From: Paramyrothecium sp. XJ0827
Taxonomy: Eukaryota; Ascomycota; Sordariomycetes; Hypocreales; Stachybotryaceae
Assembly (NCBI GenBank): GCA_020881915.1
Contig: JAJFPB010000002.1
Coordinates: 1,488,001 to 1,552,000 of the forward strand
Direction of reading: 5' to 3'
Length of the DNA stretch: 64,000 bases
Below, in pieces: positions 23,427 through 34,057 of the stretch. Position numbers and translations under genes: made by a program. A model generated the notes under the pieces. It worked only from the letters and a program-made list of their open reading frames with translations. It was not told where the DNA came from and made no database searches. How positions within the stretch are numbered: position 1 is the stretch's first letter; the number at the start of each line of letters is the position of its first letter.

Positions 23427-23502
23427 TCCCCCGCAACCCCTCATCTCCAATCCTGTTCATCTGCGACCTTCAGCCACGTTGGTTCTTGCAAAGCTGACCA
23501 CA

Positions 23503-25454
23503 ATGCGACTTTCACAGGCTATCCGCCGCTCCATCAAGGGCGACAAGGAGAAACCACCCGTCTCCATCGCACCCAAGTCCGCGGTCGCCATAGTACCTCC
23601 CAAGAAGGTGGGTAATCTCCGCAGCTTCCACGCCTTGTCCCGCTGCGATCGCGTGTTCACGTGGACTGCGATCGTGGTTGTCCGGCGATGCGTTCTACTT
23701 GCTTACACGTTCTTTCTTCGACAGGTTATTCGAGCGCTTTACGATTACGAGGCACGAACGAACCAAGAGCTCAGCTTTTCAAGAGGCGATTTCTTCCACG
23801 TCATAGGTCGCGAAGACGATGCGGAGTGGTACGAAGCCTGCAATCCCGCCCTTCCCGATGCCAGAGGTTTGGTCCCGGTGGCCTTCTTCCAGGCTCTAGG
23901 CCGTACGGAGAGGGATAGCGCCGACGGTGGCCGCCTGCCTTCCGCTACTAAGAACCCCGATCACGATTCGGGATACAGCGATCTCTCAAGTTCACAACCG
24001 CCACCAACGCCATCGATGATCCCTGGCCAGCGCATGTCACGATCCAGCAAGTCCGGCGCCATGGTGTATGGTATTGTCATGCACGACTTTGCTGCCGAAA
24101 GAGCCGACGAGCTGGAGGCGAAGGCTGGCGAGGCCATCATTGTAATCGCCCAATCAAACCCTGAGTGGTTTGTTGCAAAGCCTATCGGCAGACTTGGTGG
24201 CCCTGGCTTGATACCCGTTTCGTTTATCGAAATCCGAGACATGGCGACCGACAAGCCTATCCCCAACCCTGGCGAAGCAATCCGTAAAGCCGGCGTCCCA
24301 CGCGTGGAAGAGTGGAAGAAGATGGCCGCTGAATACAAGAACAGCAGCATCACCCTGGGCAAGTTTGACAACGGCTCGGGCCCCGGCGGACAATCACTAG
24401 AGCAAGGCATGGAGCGCATGAGTCTGCAACAGCAGCCCGGCCGCCAAAGCACCCACAACGCTGCGCAACAGGTAAGATCAACGAGTCCCGCTCTTCCTCA
24501 CGAGTCCCTCCTTAACATTCAGCAGCCGAGCCAGGTCGCCGCTGGGGACTACTACAGGGAGCAAGCCTTTGCTCCCGACTCGGCCCAGATTCTTGCCCCC
24601 GTTCAGGCCAGGATACCTCGATACTGCTTTGCTGAGGACAAATACTGGTTCGTCATTGAGGCTATGCTGGAAGATGGACGACACTGGGAATTATCGCGCT
24701 ACTACGAGGACTTTTACGACTTCCAGATTGCCCTACTGACCGAGTTTCCGGCCGAGGCTGGCAACACTGGAACACAGAAACGAACTCTGCCGTACATGCC
24801 TGGCCCTGTCAAATCCGTTACCGACGCTATTACCGAAGGACGGTTGCACAACCTTGATGCATATGTCAAGAATCTTCTTGGACAGCCTGCCTACATCTCG
24901 CGGTGCAATCTCGTAAAGCAATTCTTCGCTCCTCGAGAGGGTGATTACGAGATCGACCCCAACTCGGTTGGAGATGAGTACAGGCTGTCACAAGCCTCGC
25001 AGCCCTCGTCGACGGACTCGCCCGCAGATGGAGGCTCGAGACAATCATCACGCAATAATCTCACATCTAACGGCTACTCTGGGTTGTCGGCTACGCCAAG
25101 ACACATGAGCATGGGCTATCAAGGTGAGAAGCGAACATCTTTGACTCGTCAAGTTGCGAAGTACTGACCTCTTTCCTTCCTTTAGGTGGACAACAATCAC
25201 AACCAGCAGCTGCTATGAAGGTGAAGATGTACTACAACGGAGACCTGATCGCCATCCGTGTTCCCACAGATATTCAATTCCAACAGTTGCACGACAAGAT
25301 CCGAGACAGAATTAAGCTTGCAGACGGCGATCAGCTGCAGATCTTTTACAAGGATGAGCCTACCGGCGACAAACCAAGCCTCATGAGTGACAACGACCTT
25401 GACTTCGCCTTGCAGAGGAACGAGAAGCTCCTACTGTATGTCGAAGTGGTCTAA
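23503..25454 (+). CDS. bem1: Bem1 polarity scaffold (SH3-SH3-PX-PB1)
   Basis: Scaffold that brings the Cdc42 exchange factor and PAK kinase together at sites of polarised growth and also supports NADPH oxidase in filamentous fungi. Exons 23503-23607, 23725-24471, 24523-25123 and 25186-25454 give 573 residues. Order: basic N-terminus, SH3-1 (about 36-95, ALYDYEARTNQELSF), SH3-2 (about 140-205, VMHDFAAERADELEAKAGE), PX (about 310-430, RYYEDFYDFQIALL and RTLPYMPGP), and PB1 at the end (VKMYYNGDLIAIRV to LLYVEVV). The intron 24472-24522 has GTAAGA, a CTTAAC branch-like site and CAG, but is 51 bases with no stop, so reading through it adds 17 residues. A possible uORF lies upstream. Confidence 0.94.
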
Positions 25455-26774
25455 GCCGCACCCGACCTTGCACGCAAACAAGATCAGACTATTTCTCTTC
25501 ATGGACGGTCGAGATTGGCCATGCATCTTTCTTCCTAACCGACATTTCACGCGGAATGCCCTCTTGGATTGTTTTGCATATCGCACCATGACAGCATTCT
25601 TACAACTTCTCGATTTGGGCCGGCGCGCTTCGGACGTTTCCCCTTGATTCCGAGTCTTGGCATACTCTCAAATGCTTATTTGCACATTATTCTTCTAGCG
25701 TCTCACGATGCAAACATACCCTAGGGGCCACATTGGTGCCTATTTCTGACTTTTTTTCTTCTTGGATACAATTGTTTAGTAGCTGGATGGTTCTTGATGC
25801 ACCATTCAGTGGATCTTCCGATCGTTAAACCTTTGTTCTCCGTGGAACCCTGATTGGGAGGACTCCACTCATGATTTTTTACATGTTTGTGCTTCTGGGT
25901 CAAGCGATGCTTCAGCTGGCTGGTATACCTCCTTGCGACATGCTTCTGGCCGCGATGGCCATTTCGTGCTTCTACTTACATTCTTGAGGCTTGAATTTTA
26001 GGGTGGATCAGGCATAGCCGCGTGAGGCACTCCCAAGGCCATGGATGGGACGGGTGGAGAAAACAACGTATTTCCTTGTCTCTTTTTCTTCTTCATTTCC
26101 CTTTGTTCTTGGCTGGAAGTAAATGCCCCTTTTCTTCTGATATGGGACGTGGCCCACGCTGCAAGAACCAAAACTTCTTTGATGGCGGACTGTGTTGCTT
26201 GTTTCGTCGACATGAAGGAAACGATGCGGCAACTGATGGAACTGAGCTATGAGCCTACGATGTGCGGCTGTCTGCCGCTGATGGAAGCGACATTGATTGT
26301 TTTCGGTAAATTCGAGAAGAGAGAGCGGGAGAGAGAGCGGGAGAGAGAGCAGGAGAGAGAGCGGGAGAGAGAGCGGGAGAGAGGGGAGTTGGCGAATGCT
26401 TAAGACCGGACTAGGCCTACAGGGCGAGCAAATGTCAGATGATGACGGTTTATACAAAGTACTCGGATTCATGCGCACATACGCTCATATGCATTACCAT
26501 CAGTGGCTTTATTCACACTAAAACACGAACTTTGCGTCGTGAAGTATAACTGCAAAGTGAAATCTACAGATTCTGGATGTCCAGTTCCCCCATTGATCTT
26601 CTATCAGCCAATTCGCCCAGAATGTACGCCATACCCTTTAAACCCATGATTCCGTATCCAACGCCCCTGATAACATGCATTATTTCTACAAACAAGCAAC
26701 AGTCCAATCGTATGCGAAAACAATGGTAGCAGTAACAGACAGCTCTTGCAAACACTGGGTATCGAAAACGTGCG
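25455..26774. other. intergenic, convergent 3' ends
   Basis: About 1.3 kb between bem1 and the minus-strand membrane protein. Apart from likely 3' UTRs and a 12-base minisatellite near 26318, I see nothing. Confidence 0.5.
26318..26386. repeat. 12-base minisatellite (AGAGAGCGGGAG)
   Basis: Five tandem units of a 12-base purine-only-but-one motif, one unit carrying CAG in place of CGG, then a degenerate tail. It makes an Arg-Glu repeat in a spurious forward frame, which I do not call as a gene. Confidence 0.85.
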
Positions 26775-27799
26775 TCAATCAAGCTTGCTCATCAAGCTCC
26801 CGCGCACCTTCATGTTCACCACTGCACCTACGCCGAAGCCAGGAATGATGCGACATATCCTTGCAGTGGTGCTCACGAGCCAATTTTTGCCAATGAGCCT
26901 GCAGCGGTCTCCAAAGGTGACACGAGATTGGCCGCCAGCATTGCCGGCACTGGGACGGTTGTAGAGGTCCAGGCCTAACAGATGTATAGGCGTGGAAAAG
27001 AGCTGAACAGCGGCAGGGGCGGCGAACTGTGCGACGGTCAGGCCCGAGAGCTTCTTGCGCGCATCAGGGGAAAGCCGTGAGTCGATATGAGGGGCGAGCA
27101 GCGGCGGGACGTTAAAGGAAGCGAATATGGTCAGGCAGTCGCGAAGCGCGAACAGCGCGTAGGACGCTGGGGTCACGGGCCGTGGGACAACGCCGGGAGG
27201 GCCGAAGAGACGGACGAAGACGTTATCCTTGTAGACGCAGAGGGCGACATTGGAGGCAGAGGACGCGGCGAACTTGCCGGTGCCGGAAGAGACGGCGTTG
27301 GCGGGACGGTCGCGGAGGGTGGAGGAGGCCGTGTCGAAAGCGTTGGCGGTCAAGTAGGTGCCGCCGTAGAGGAGGAAGATGAGGGCGAAAGGCTTGGAGA
27401 GGAGGATGGCGTGAGGTCGGAGGAAGAGCGTGCGGAGGGACGAGCGTATTGAGTTGGAAAAGGAGTTGCGGCCGGAGGCGTTCTCCATGATGGACCTGCA
27501 GAAGCGAACATGTTAGAGCTCCGAGGCTTGCTCGAGGGATAGAAGATGGGCGGCTGGACAAACCGGTCGATTATCGAGATGACGGGGGCAACGAGGAAAC
27601 CAGCGCTCGCGGCGCCAACGAGGTCGCTCCCGAGCCGTAGCCCCAAGTTCTTAGTGTTCCATGTCGCGACGGTCGAGGAGGACGGCGTCATCGGCGTCTT
27701 TTTGATCAGCGGCGCAGATGGTGCCGCGTTGACGGAGGCGGGAGGTAATGACAATGGCGACGAGGGCACGACGTTGCCCGGTTTTGCGACGCCGTCCAT
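26775..27799 (-). CDS. uncharacterised fungal membrane protein, probably mitochondrial
   Basis: Protein of 318 residues I cannot assign to a named family. Minus-strand exons 27799-27564 and 27495-26775; the 68-base intron has donor GTTTGT and acceptor TGCAG and joins IIDR to SIMENASG in frame. It has a Ser/Thr/Pro-rich N-terminus and several hydrophobic segments (LGSDLVGAASAGFLVAPVI; ALIFLLYGGTYLTANAF; CLTIFASFNVPPLL), and ends with a conserved-looking ARICRIIPGFGVGAVVNMKV. The GLDLYNRP patch and the layout recall an uncharacterised family of fungal mitochondrial inner-membrane proteins; this is memory of the pattern, not a search. No intact carrier (Px[DE]xx[KR]) motif was seen, so it is not a standard SLC25 carrier. 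Confidence 0.8.
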
Positions 27800-29541
27800 T
27801 GGGGGTAGAAAAGTTGACAGGGAAGCAAGGGGAGGTGAGATTTACGGACAGAGCTTCACTTGGGACAGCGACATCGGGACCAGATGTGGAAATCTGACAG
27901 GGAGGAGTGGGAAAAATTGTAGCTGAGTAGTCGATTCAGAAGTGCTCCGAGGACTGATACCAAAGCGAAATGCAGGCCAAAGGAGATGAAGCAAGAATTG
28001 CAGAGATGACCGGCTGCTGGCAATGCTTCGATTAATATCAAAGAGGGAAAGAGAGAGAAGGAGAGAGATACAGATTTGCACCGAAGCCTGTAATGAAGAA
28101 GTGCAAGAAGAAACAGGACCGGGATCAGGACGCTGTAGGGGGAAGGGGGGGGGGATGTGTGGGAGAAAGATGATGCAAATGCCTGCCCGTGGAAAGGTGC
28201 AGCTGGGAAACAAGTTTATGACAGAGCTGCTCGCTCTGGCTGCTATGAGCTGGATAGCGATGGCACCCGTCGGCTTGGGTCGGGCTAATCGTGCGACTTC
28301 GGTGAGACAGGAAGTGACCCCCACATACTGTTAAACGCGAACGCTGGGGCGGTTGTGAAGTGCGGACGTTGAGCTGAAGGACGTGCTCTCACGTTTTCAG
28401 TATTAAGCTTACGTTTCTTTACGGTATTTCGTCTCTTCACTTTAAAAATTAATTAATTAATTTTAATGGAAAGAAAACCAAGTTGGTCCACGCGGCCTTC
28501 TCTCACTCCGTGTCGCCAAAGGCATCGTGGCTGTAATTGACGATCCGACATCTCCTGGAGCTGTACATAGCTAGCTGTCCTAGCCTAGCTTGCTGATAAG
28601 CGCCTCAGGTGGCCGCTAGAACATCAGCCAAATCACGACTTGATACGCAAAGGGCTTCGTCGAAGTTGGACAATGTCAGAGTTGAGCCGTTGCGCGGCTC
28701 CCTTTGCATAAACACATACGACAGGCGGATCGCGTTCAGCTTACTTGAATTGTGCGCTTGTGAGGCAGCTGAGAGAGAGAGCTTCTACCTTTGGATGAAG
28801 GATTTGATACAGCGGAGTTCTCATTCGTCGCCCGCAAACCCCATTCTATTCACACAGAGCTTGCAGGTATGCTCCAGGCGTAACCCCAACGGCGCATATG
28901 CCTATGTGGGGGGGGGGATGCGTGGAGGCATTTGGGGGGGAAACAGAGCCAAGCCGCACCCGATGTCGGCACGGGACCGCCCAAAAGGTCCCCTGGAAAA
29001 GCCCATCACGTCACGTCAGTTCCGGGCCCGTGGCGCTGACTCGGCCGGTGATAGGCCGACTGGGCTTTCCAGGCCCTCGGACCGTGGATCTACAGCGTGC
29101 GACGTTTCCCGAGCCGTGTGATGACGATCAGCTTTGGAGCAATTGATGACTTCAGGACCGACGACGGGCAACCCGAATTGAATTGCAGTTGAGATGTATA
29201 CGGCGTGGGTTTCCTGGTCCACATTTCACGAGGCAGAAACAAAATAAGGTGAGTGACATGTGGAACTATACAACGAGATGCGCGCCTTGACCTGCAATCA
29301 ATCTCACGTTGAAAGCGTATCCCGATGTCTGGCTGACAACCATAACCTCGAAGAAAGGTATTGTATGAGCGCATGGTGGTAATGTATCATGGTTTTTGGA
29401 ATCGGCGACAGGTTGTCACTTACTCTTCACCAAGATGGTCATTGTTCTTCATTCCAAAGCTTGCGCATTGCTTCGTGACATTTTCCCTTGCTAGTCTACT
29501 CGCAGAACTCGCGGCCACCTCCAGCGACTCGCCCCCCTTTT
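27800..29541. other. intergenic, 1.7 kb
   Basis: Upstream of the membrane protein and downstream of the GH5 gene. It contains purine-rich GAGAGA tracts near 28030-28070, homopolymer G runs near 28140 and 28905, and a TTAATTAATTAATTTTAA tract near 28447. No gene I can support. Confidence 0.5.
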
Positions 29542-31055
29542 TCAGTTCTTCTTCCGCGTCACCTTCATCGCCTTGACCCACGGCTTCCAGACCTTGTTGA
29601 CGGCCTCCCTGGACCGCCAGGCGGACCAGTCAAAGTTCTTGAGGCCCCACGTGTCGTCGACCTCCTGGCCGCCGGAGCGGATGCGGAACGAGCCGGCCAG
29701 CGACCACACGGCCCAGCCGACGCGGTTCTCCGTGGTGAACTCGCGGATGCAGTCGATGTACGGGTTGCTGGGCAGGCTGCCGTCCTGGGCGGCGCCGAAC
29801 TCGGTCATCAGCACGGGCGTCAGGCGCGCGGCCTTGCGGCAGGGCCCCAGCGGGCTGTCCTCGAGCAGCGAGCAGTTGGAGGGGCGCTCGATGCCCAGCG
29901 CGTTGAAGCCGGCGCGGTACAGCTGCGCCTTGATGATGCCGCACGTGCCCGTGTCGAGGTCCTCGCTCATCGGGTACAGGTGCAGCTCGTAGAAGACCTT
30001 GTTGCCCCACGCGTGGTCCGCGAGGTCGAAGTAGAGCGGGTCGCGGCGCGGCGCGTCCCGCGTGGCGACGCACATGTAGCACGGCGCCTCCCACAGGTTG
30101 AGGCCCGACGTCAGCGCCGACAGGTCCTCGTCGAACTGCAGCCCGCTCCACGAGATGAGCAGGTCCGGGTTGGCCGCGTGGATCGCGTCCGCGCCCAGCG
30201 TCATGTTGCCCACCAGCGTCACCCAGTTGTAGTGGAAGCGCGGGTAGTTGTCCTGCCACGGCTGCCGCAGCTCGTTGACCAGCGCCATGGACACGATGTT
30301 GTCGTGCTGGCCCGCCCACTTGGCCACGTACGACAGCGCCCGCGTCCAGTTGGCCACGCTGAAGTTGGTGTCGCCGAACCACGCGCTGCCGTCCGTGTGC
30401 CCGCAGCACCACGCCGCCTTGGCCATGTGCATGTCCGGGTGCACGAAGATGCCGCGGTCCGCAGCCGCGCGCACCACGTCGCTCCAGATCTCGAACCGCC
30501 CCGTCTTCTTCGTCCACGACGGGTTGCGCTTGAGCACCTCGGCCGTCACCCGGGTTCCGTTCTGCTTGCCCAGCGCCTTGACAAAGGCCGTCTCCAGGGG
30601 CACGTCGTCATCGCCCGATTCGACAATCTCGTCGACCATGGTGGTGGACCAGCCCATGCGGATGAAGTTCATCCCGAGGCCGGCAATGTCGTCGACGATC
30701 TCTTCCACGGACCTCTTCTCCAAGCCCTCGGGCACCATGGTCTCGCCTAGACAGGTTGTGAGCTACTTGAGCGCCGGGTGTGTGTGTGCTGCTGCGTGTT
30801 GGGTGTGACACAATCTGAGTGGAAGAACGTACCGGACATTGGCCAGTTGATACCAGCCCAGGTCACCTTCTCTCCGCGGGCATTGACAATGTCACGGCCC
30901 TTGGTAGTGAAAGGCGCATATGGCCATCCCTTGCTCTTCGCCTGGCGACTCGAGAGCCCGACATTGTCATACGAGTTGCTGTCCACCACCGCAGCTGTCG
31001 CTGAAGTCGCGAGCAGCGTGGCTACCACAGCGTTCCGAATTGCTGACCAAGCCAT
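29542..31055 (-). CDS. secreted GH5-family glycoside hydrolase
   Basis: Extracellular beta-glycanase of family GH5, 475 residues. Minus-strand exons 31055-30833 and 30746-29542; the join reads NWPMSG-ETMVPEGL, a normal GH5 start of the barrel. A signal peptide is clear (MAWSAIRNAVVATLLATSATAA). Catalytic residues fit: acid/base E233 in LVNELRQP and nucleophile E390 in LMTEFGAA; HLYP and WAVWSLAGSF follow the expected strands. Many cysteines suggest disulfides. The substrate (cellulose, mannan or another beta-glucan) cannot be told from motifs. The gene is extremely GC-rich at third positions, so almost the whole antisense strand is open too (29488-30750). A TATA box lies about 100 bases before the start. 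Confidence 0.9.
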
Positions 31056-31626
31056 GTTGCTTCTGGTTCCTCGCTTCGAGGGTCCTTAGAGGTGACGAGG
31101 AGGATGTGGCGGATTGGTTTCCACACCTCCAGCATCGGGGTCGACCGCAACCTTTATAGATCGGCTCGAGGGCTTTCCGCACACTGCTCGTGTTGCTCGT
31201 GCCTGTCGCCCGGGGAGATCGGCATTGTGCGTTCCCCTACCCCACAAACATTATTTAGGCATTGCCATCCAATTGACGTCACGTCCGCCGTGGCGTCGCA
31301 TCTCATTATTGTCTAGACCGAGGTGTGAGGCACGGCGGGGAAGGCGACACGCGGGGAATTGGACCGGTTGGAGATGCAAATGCTACGCGCGCCAATCAAT
31401 TCAACAAAGGCTAAGTACACGATGCTTAATTCGAGCTGTCAAGAAGTTGCAAAGAAACCAACCTTTGCTCCGCAAACGACTCCACAAAATGGACCCCGAG
31501 CCGATCAAATACCGGCATTGGTTTAGACGAAGAAATAACCAAGCCCATTTCCCCGCACAACTTGGCTCGGCTCCGACAACCCCGTAGACCCCAGATCAGA
31601 TGTCTAACGCCCGACCATCCGATGCA
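31056..31626. other. intergenic, GH5 promoter region
   Basis: About 570 bases holding the GH5 promoter (minus strand) and the 3' flank of the TRP channel gene. Besides the TATA box no feature is clear. Confidence 0.5.
31153..31158 (-). promoter_or_regulatory. TATA box of the GH5 gene
   Basis: TATAAA on the minus strand, about 98 bases before the GH5 start codon, a normal spacing for an inducible fungal secreted-enzyme gene. Confidence 0.5.
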
Positions 31627-34057
31627 CTACGGTGCAGGGGCAGGGCGCCCCGGTTGGTTCTCCTGCAGCATCAGGACCATGCTCGCGAGTTGGTCAATCT
31701 TCCTGCTGAGCTCCTGAATCTGCACCTCTACGTCCGAAGGGGCCTCCATGTCATCCTCGTCTCTTCGACGGCTACCGGACCGCTTCTGACCGCCGGATAC
31801 TGACAAGGGTGTGAAGGGCATGGCATGCGGGTTGTACGCCGACGAGGGCCGAGCGCGGTTGACGCCCGGACGCTGAGATCTACCATTGGTGATCCTCGGA
31901 CCCTTGAAGCCTGCAAACTCGTCATCTTTGACCCTCCGTATGATTAGCTCATAGAGCTTGATGACCGCCACAATGGGAAAGTGGGTTAGCTTGAGCAGCA
32001 CGATCCGGCCGGCCCGGAACTTCTCGTCGCTGGCAAAGATGAGGCGCCAGGGTCTGAAAATGACAAAGGCGAGGAGGTTGAAAGGCGGGTAGAAATGGGT
32101 GAGCCTGTTGCTAGTAGAGGCTTCCAAAACGTACACGCTATACACGTAGAGGTACTCTTCCCTGGCGTGCGTGATGACCCGTGAGAAGCTGTTGGACAGC
32201 ATACCGGTGAGAGATCCCGTCAGCAGAATCGAGGACAGGGTGATGAAGATGATCATCAGGGGCGGCCCAAAAAAGGGATCGATGTCATGCATAACATCAA
32301 ATCCCACGTAGCTGGAACCGAAGAAGATCTTAGTAAGGATGTAGGTCATGTGGCCGATGCTAAAGGTCTTGCGACCCACGAGGGAGAAGGTGGTAAGGAA
32401 GCCGAAATAAATGATCACGACAAGGACCATGAACTTGACAAAATCCTTGCCCATTTCCTTCAAGCAGGGAATAAGCGTGCCCCAGTACGGACTGAGACTC
32501 AAGATTGAGCAAATGCGAGGAATCATGAACAACGCTTCAAGAGAGAGCACGTCGAAAGCCAAATCGTTCATGGCTTGATGGTGCGGGCTCGTTCCAGTAA
32601 TACCGTAGATCCCTGTAGAGTTATTAGTGATACAATGCAAAGGGTACGAGCCACAGGGTACCTACGCAGACCAGCAAATACAAAGCCGATGAGAATCATG
32701 ATCATGTCAAACAAGTTCCACACGTCGGTTGCATAAAAGATGGATCCAGCGTCCAGCCACTCGCTGAGCTCGTCGTAGAAGAAGGCAGCTATCCAGAAGA
32801 AGAGGGCGATCTCGTTACCCGTGAGATGGGTCTCATCGCGGAGGGTCAGGACGGAGTAGTACAGGAAGAGGAAGATGGCGAAGAAGACAACCTCCCAGCA
32901 CTTCATGTACTTGGGGACGCGGAGACGGGAGAACGGATCCGAGGTGTGCGGCTGGTAGAAGCGCGGCAGCTTCGTCGAGTGGATCGACAGCGTGTCCCAA
33001 AACACGATGTCGCCGTTCCAGATGCCGGTGATGATCTTCTGGACAATATGCTGGCTGAGGAAACGCTTGGCATTGGCTACAGCAGCAATCTCCAGAGCGT
33101 TCAGGGTTTGGAAGGCATCCGTAGGGTCGCTGTCGTTGTCCCCATCGAGGATTCCGGTGTCCGAGTACATGGTCAGGCGAGATAGTGAGCTCAGCAACTG
33201 CGTCTTCCTGACGCTGCCGCCCACTGGGGTGGCATTGGGGCGGACCTCATCGCCGGAAGAGGTGACACGAGCGAGCAGCGGAGATGCCTCACCAGCCTCC
33301 TCATCAACGTTGTCGGCGCGAGTGTCCCGAGCAGGCTTAACGTCCGGGATCTCGTACAGACAGTAGTTGACAGCATCACGCTCCGAGAGGCGGGTAAGGA
33401 ACCTCCACGCCACAATCTCACAAGCATTGGCTCGGGCCTCGCCCAGGCCCGGATGTTCAGCATCAGTTGCATAGTGCCATTTCAATGCCCTAGTCAACGG
33501 GTCGTTAGTCGAGTTGCGTCAGTCCACCATGCGGAGTGCTGGAGGCATACAGGAGTGCATTGACGATGGCGGGGTTGGTGCACGAATCAACGAGGTGGTC
33601 GACCAGAAGCCGAAGGCAATTGCCCGCTGCGGTGGTGCGCAATTGCTCAAAGGTGCTGGGCAACTCGATGGCTTCTCTGAAATAGCTGCATTGACATATC
33701 GATTAGCGACTAATATCACGGTGAGGTGTGGTTTTGGTTGGCGTCTCTCATATGGGCCACCAACTCCCCCGGCCCCCAACATCTCATGCAGGAGTGGAGG
33801 GGAGCTGCTGACGGTCACCACGAGGAACAGTGGCTTGTCTGTCCAATGGCAGAGCCAGGCTGGACCTTGATTTGGAAAAGGCAATTCGACGTATCATCTT
33901 TGTGTCCCGGAACTCGATGGACTTACAGCGAGAGCTTCTGCACGACCTTACGAAAGTCATCGTCAGGGGCTATATCGGGAAGATCAAAGTCGAAGCGGGC
34001 AGAGACGGGGCTCATGTCGCGCGTGGCGATGGGCCGCGCCTTAACGCGGATAGGCAT
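31627..34057 (-). CDS. yvc1: TRP-family vacuolar cation channel, Yvc1-like
   Basis: Fungal TRP channel releasing calcium from the vacuole under osmotic or mechanical stress. Minus-strand exons: 34057-33927, 33685-33551, 33489-32666 and 32612-31627, giving 691 residues with all phases matching. N-terminal cytosolic conserved parts: KLSLYFREAIELPSTFEQLR, then ALKWHYATDAEH and ACEIVAWRFLTRLSERD. Six-TM channel core: VVFFAIFLFLYYSVL, IALFFWIAAFFYDEL, NLFDMIMILIGFVFAGL, and the later segments with a pore-like FFGSSYVGFD. After the core come TRP-box-like EEYLYVYSVYV, a basic tail and a terminal coiled-coil-like segment (IQELSRKIDQLASMVLMLQ). The length is close to yeast Yvc1. It stands head-to-tail with the GH5 gene. 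Confidence 0.92.

Larger units (their letters stand above)
17445..23502. other. long gene-poor region upstream of bem1
   Basis: About 6 kb in which I can support no protein-coding gene. Many short frames exist on both strands (the longest is 202 codons at 21217-21825, minus strand) but none shows a recognisable domain or plausible splice partner. The region is not strongly AT-rich, so it does not look like a heavily mutated repeat. It holds palindromic tracts near 18847 and 22757, a strong pyrimidine tract near 21150-21210, and from about 22980 a CT-rich stretch typical of a fungal promoter and leader for bem1. A long non-coding transcript or an extended regulatory region is possible. Confidence 0.5.

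Noticed and set aside
26041..26403. Arg-Glu repeat protein (120 codons)
   Set aside because: The repeat is a translated minisatellite; the rest of the frame is 3' flank of bem1.
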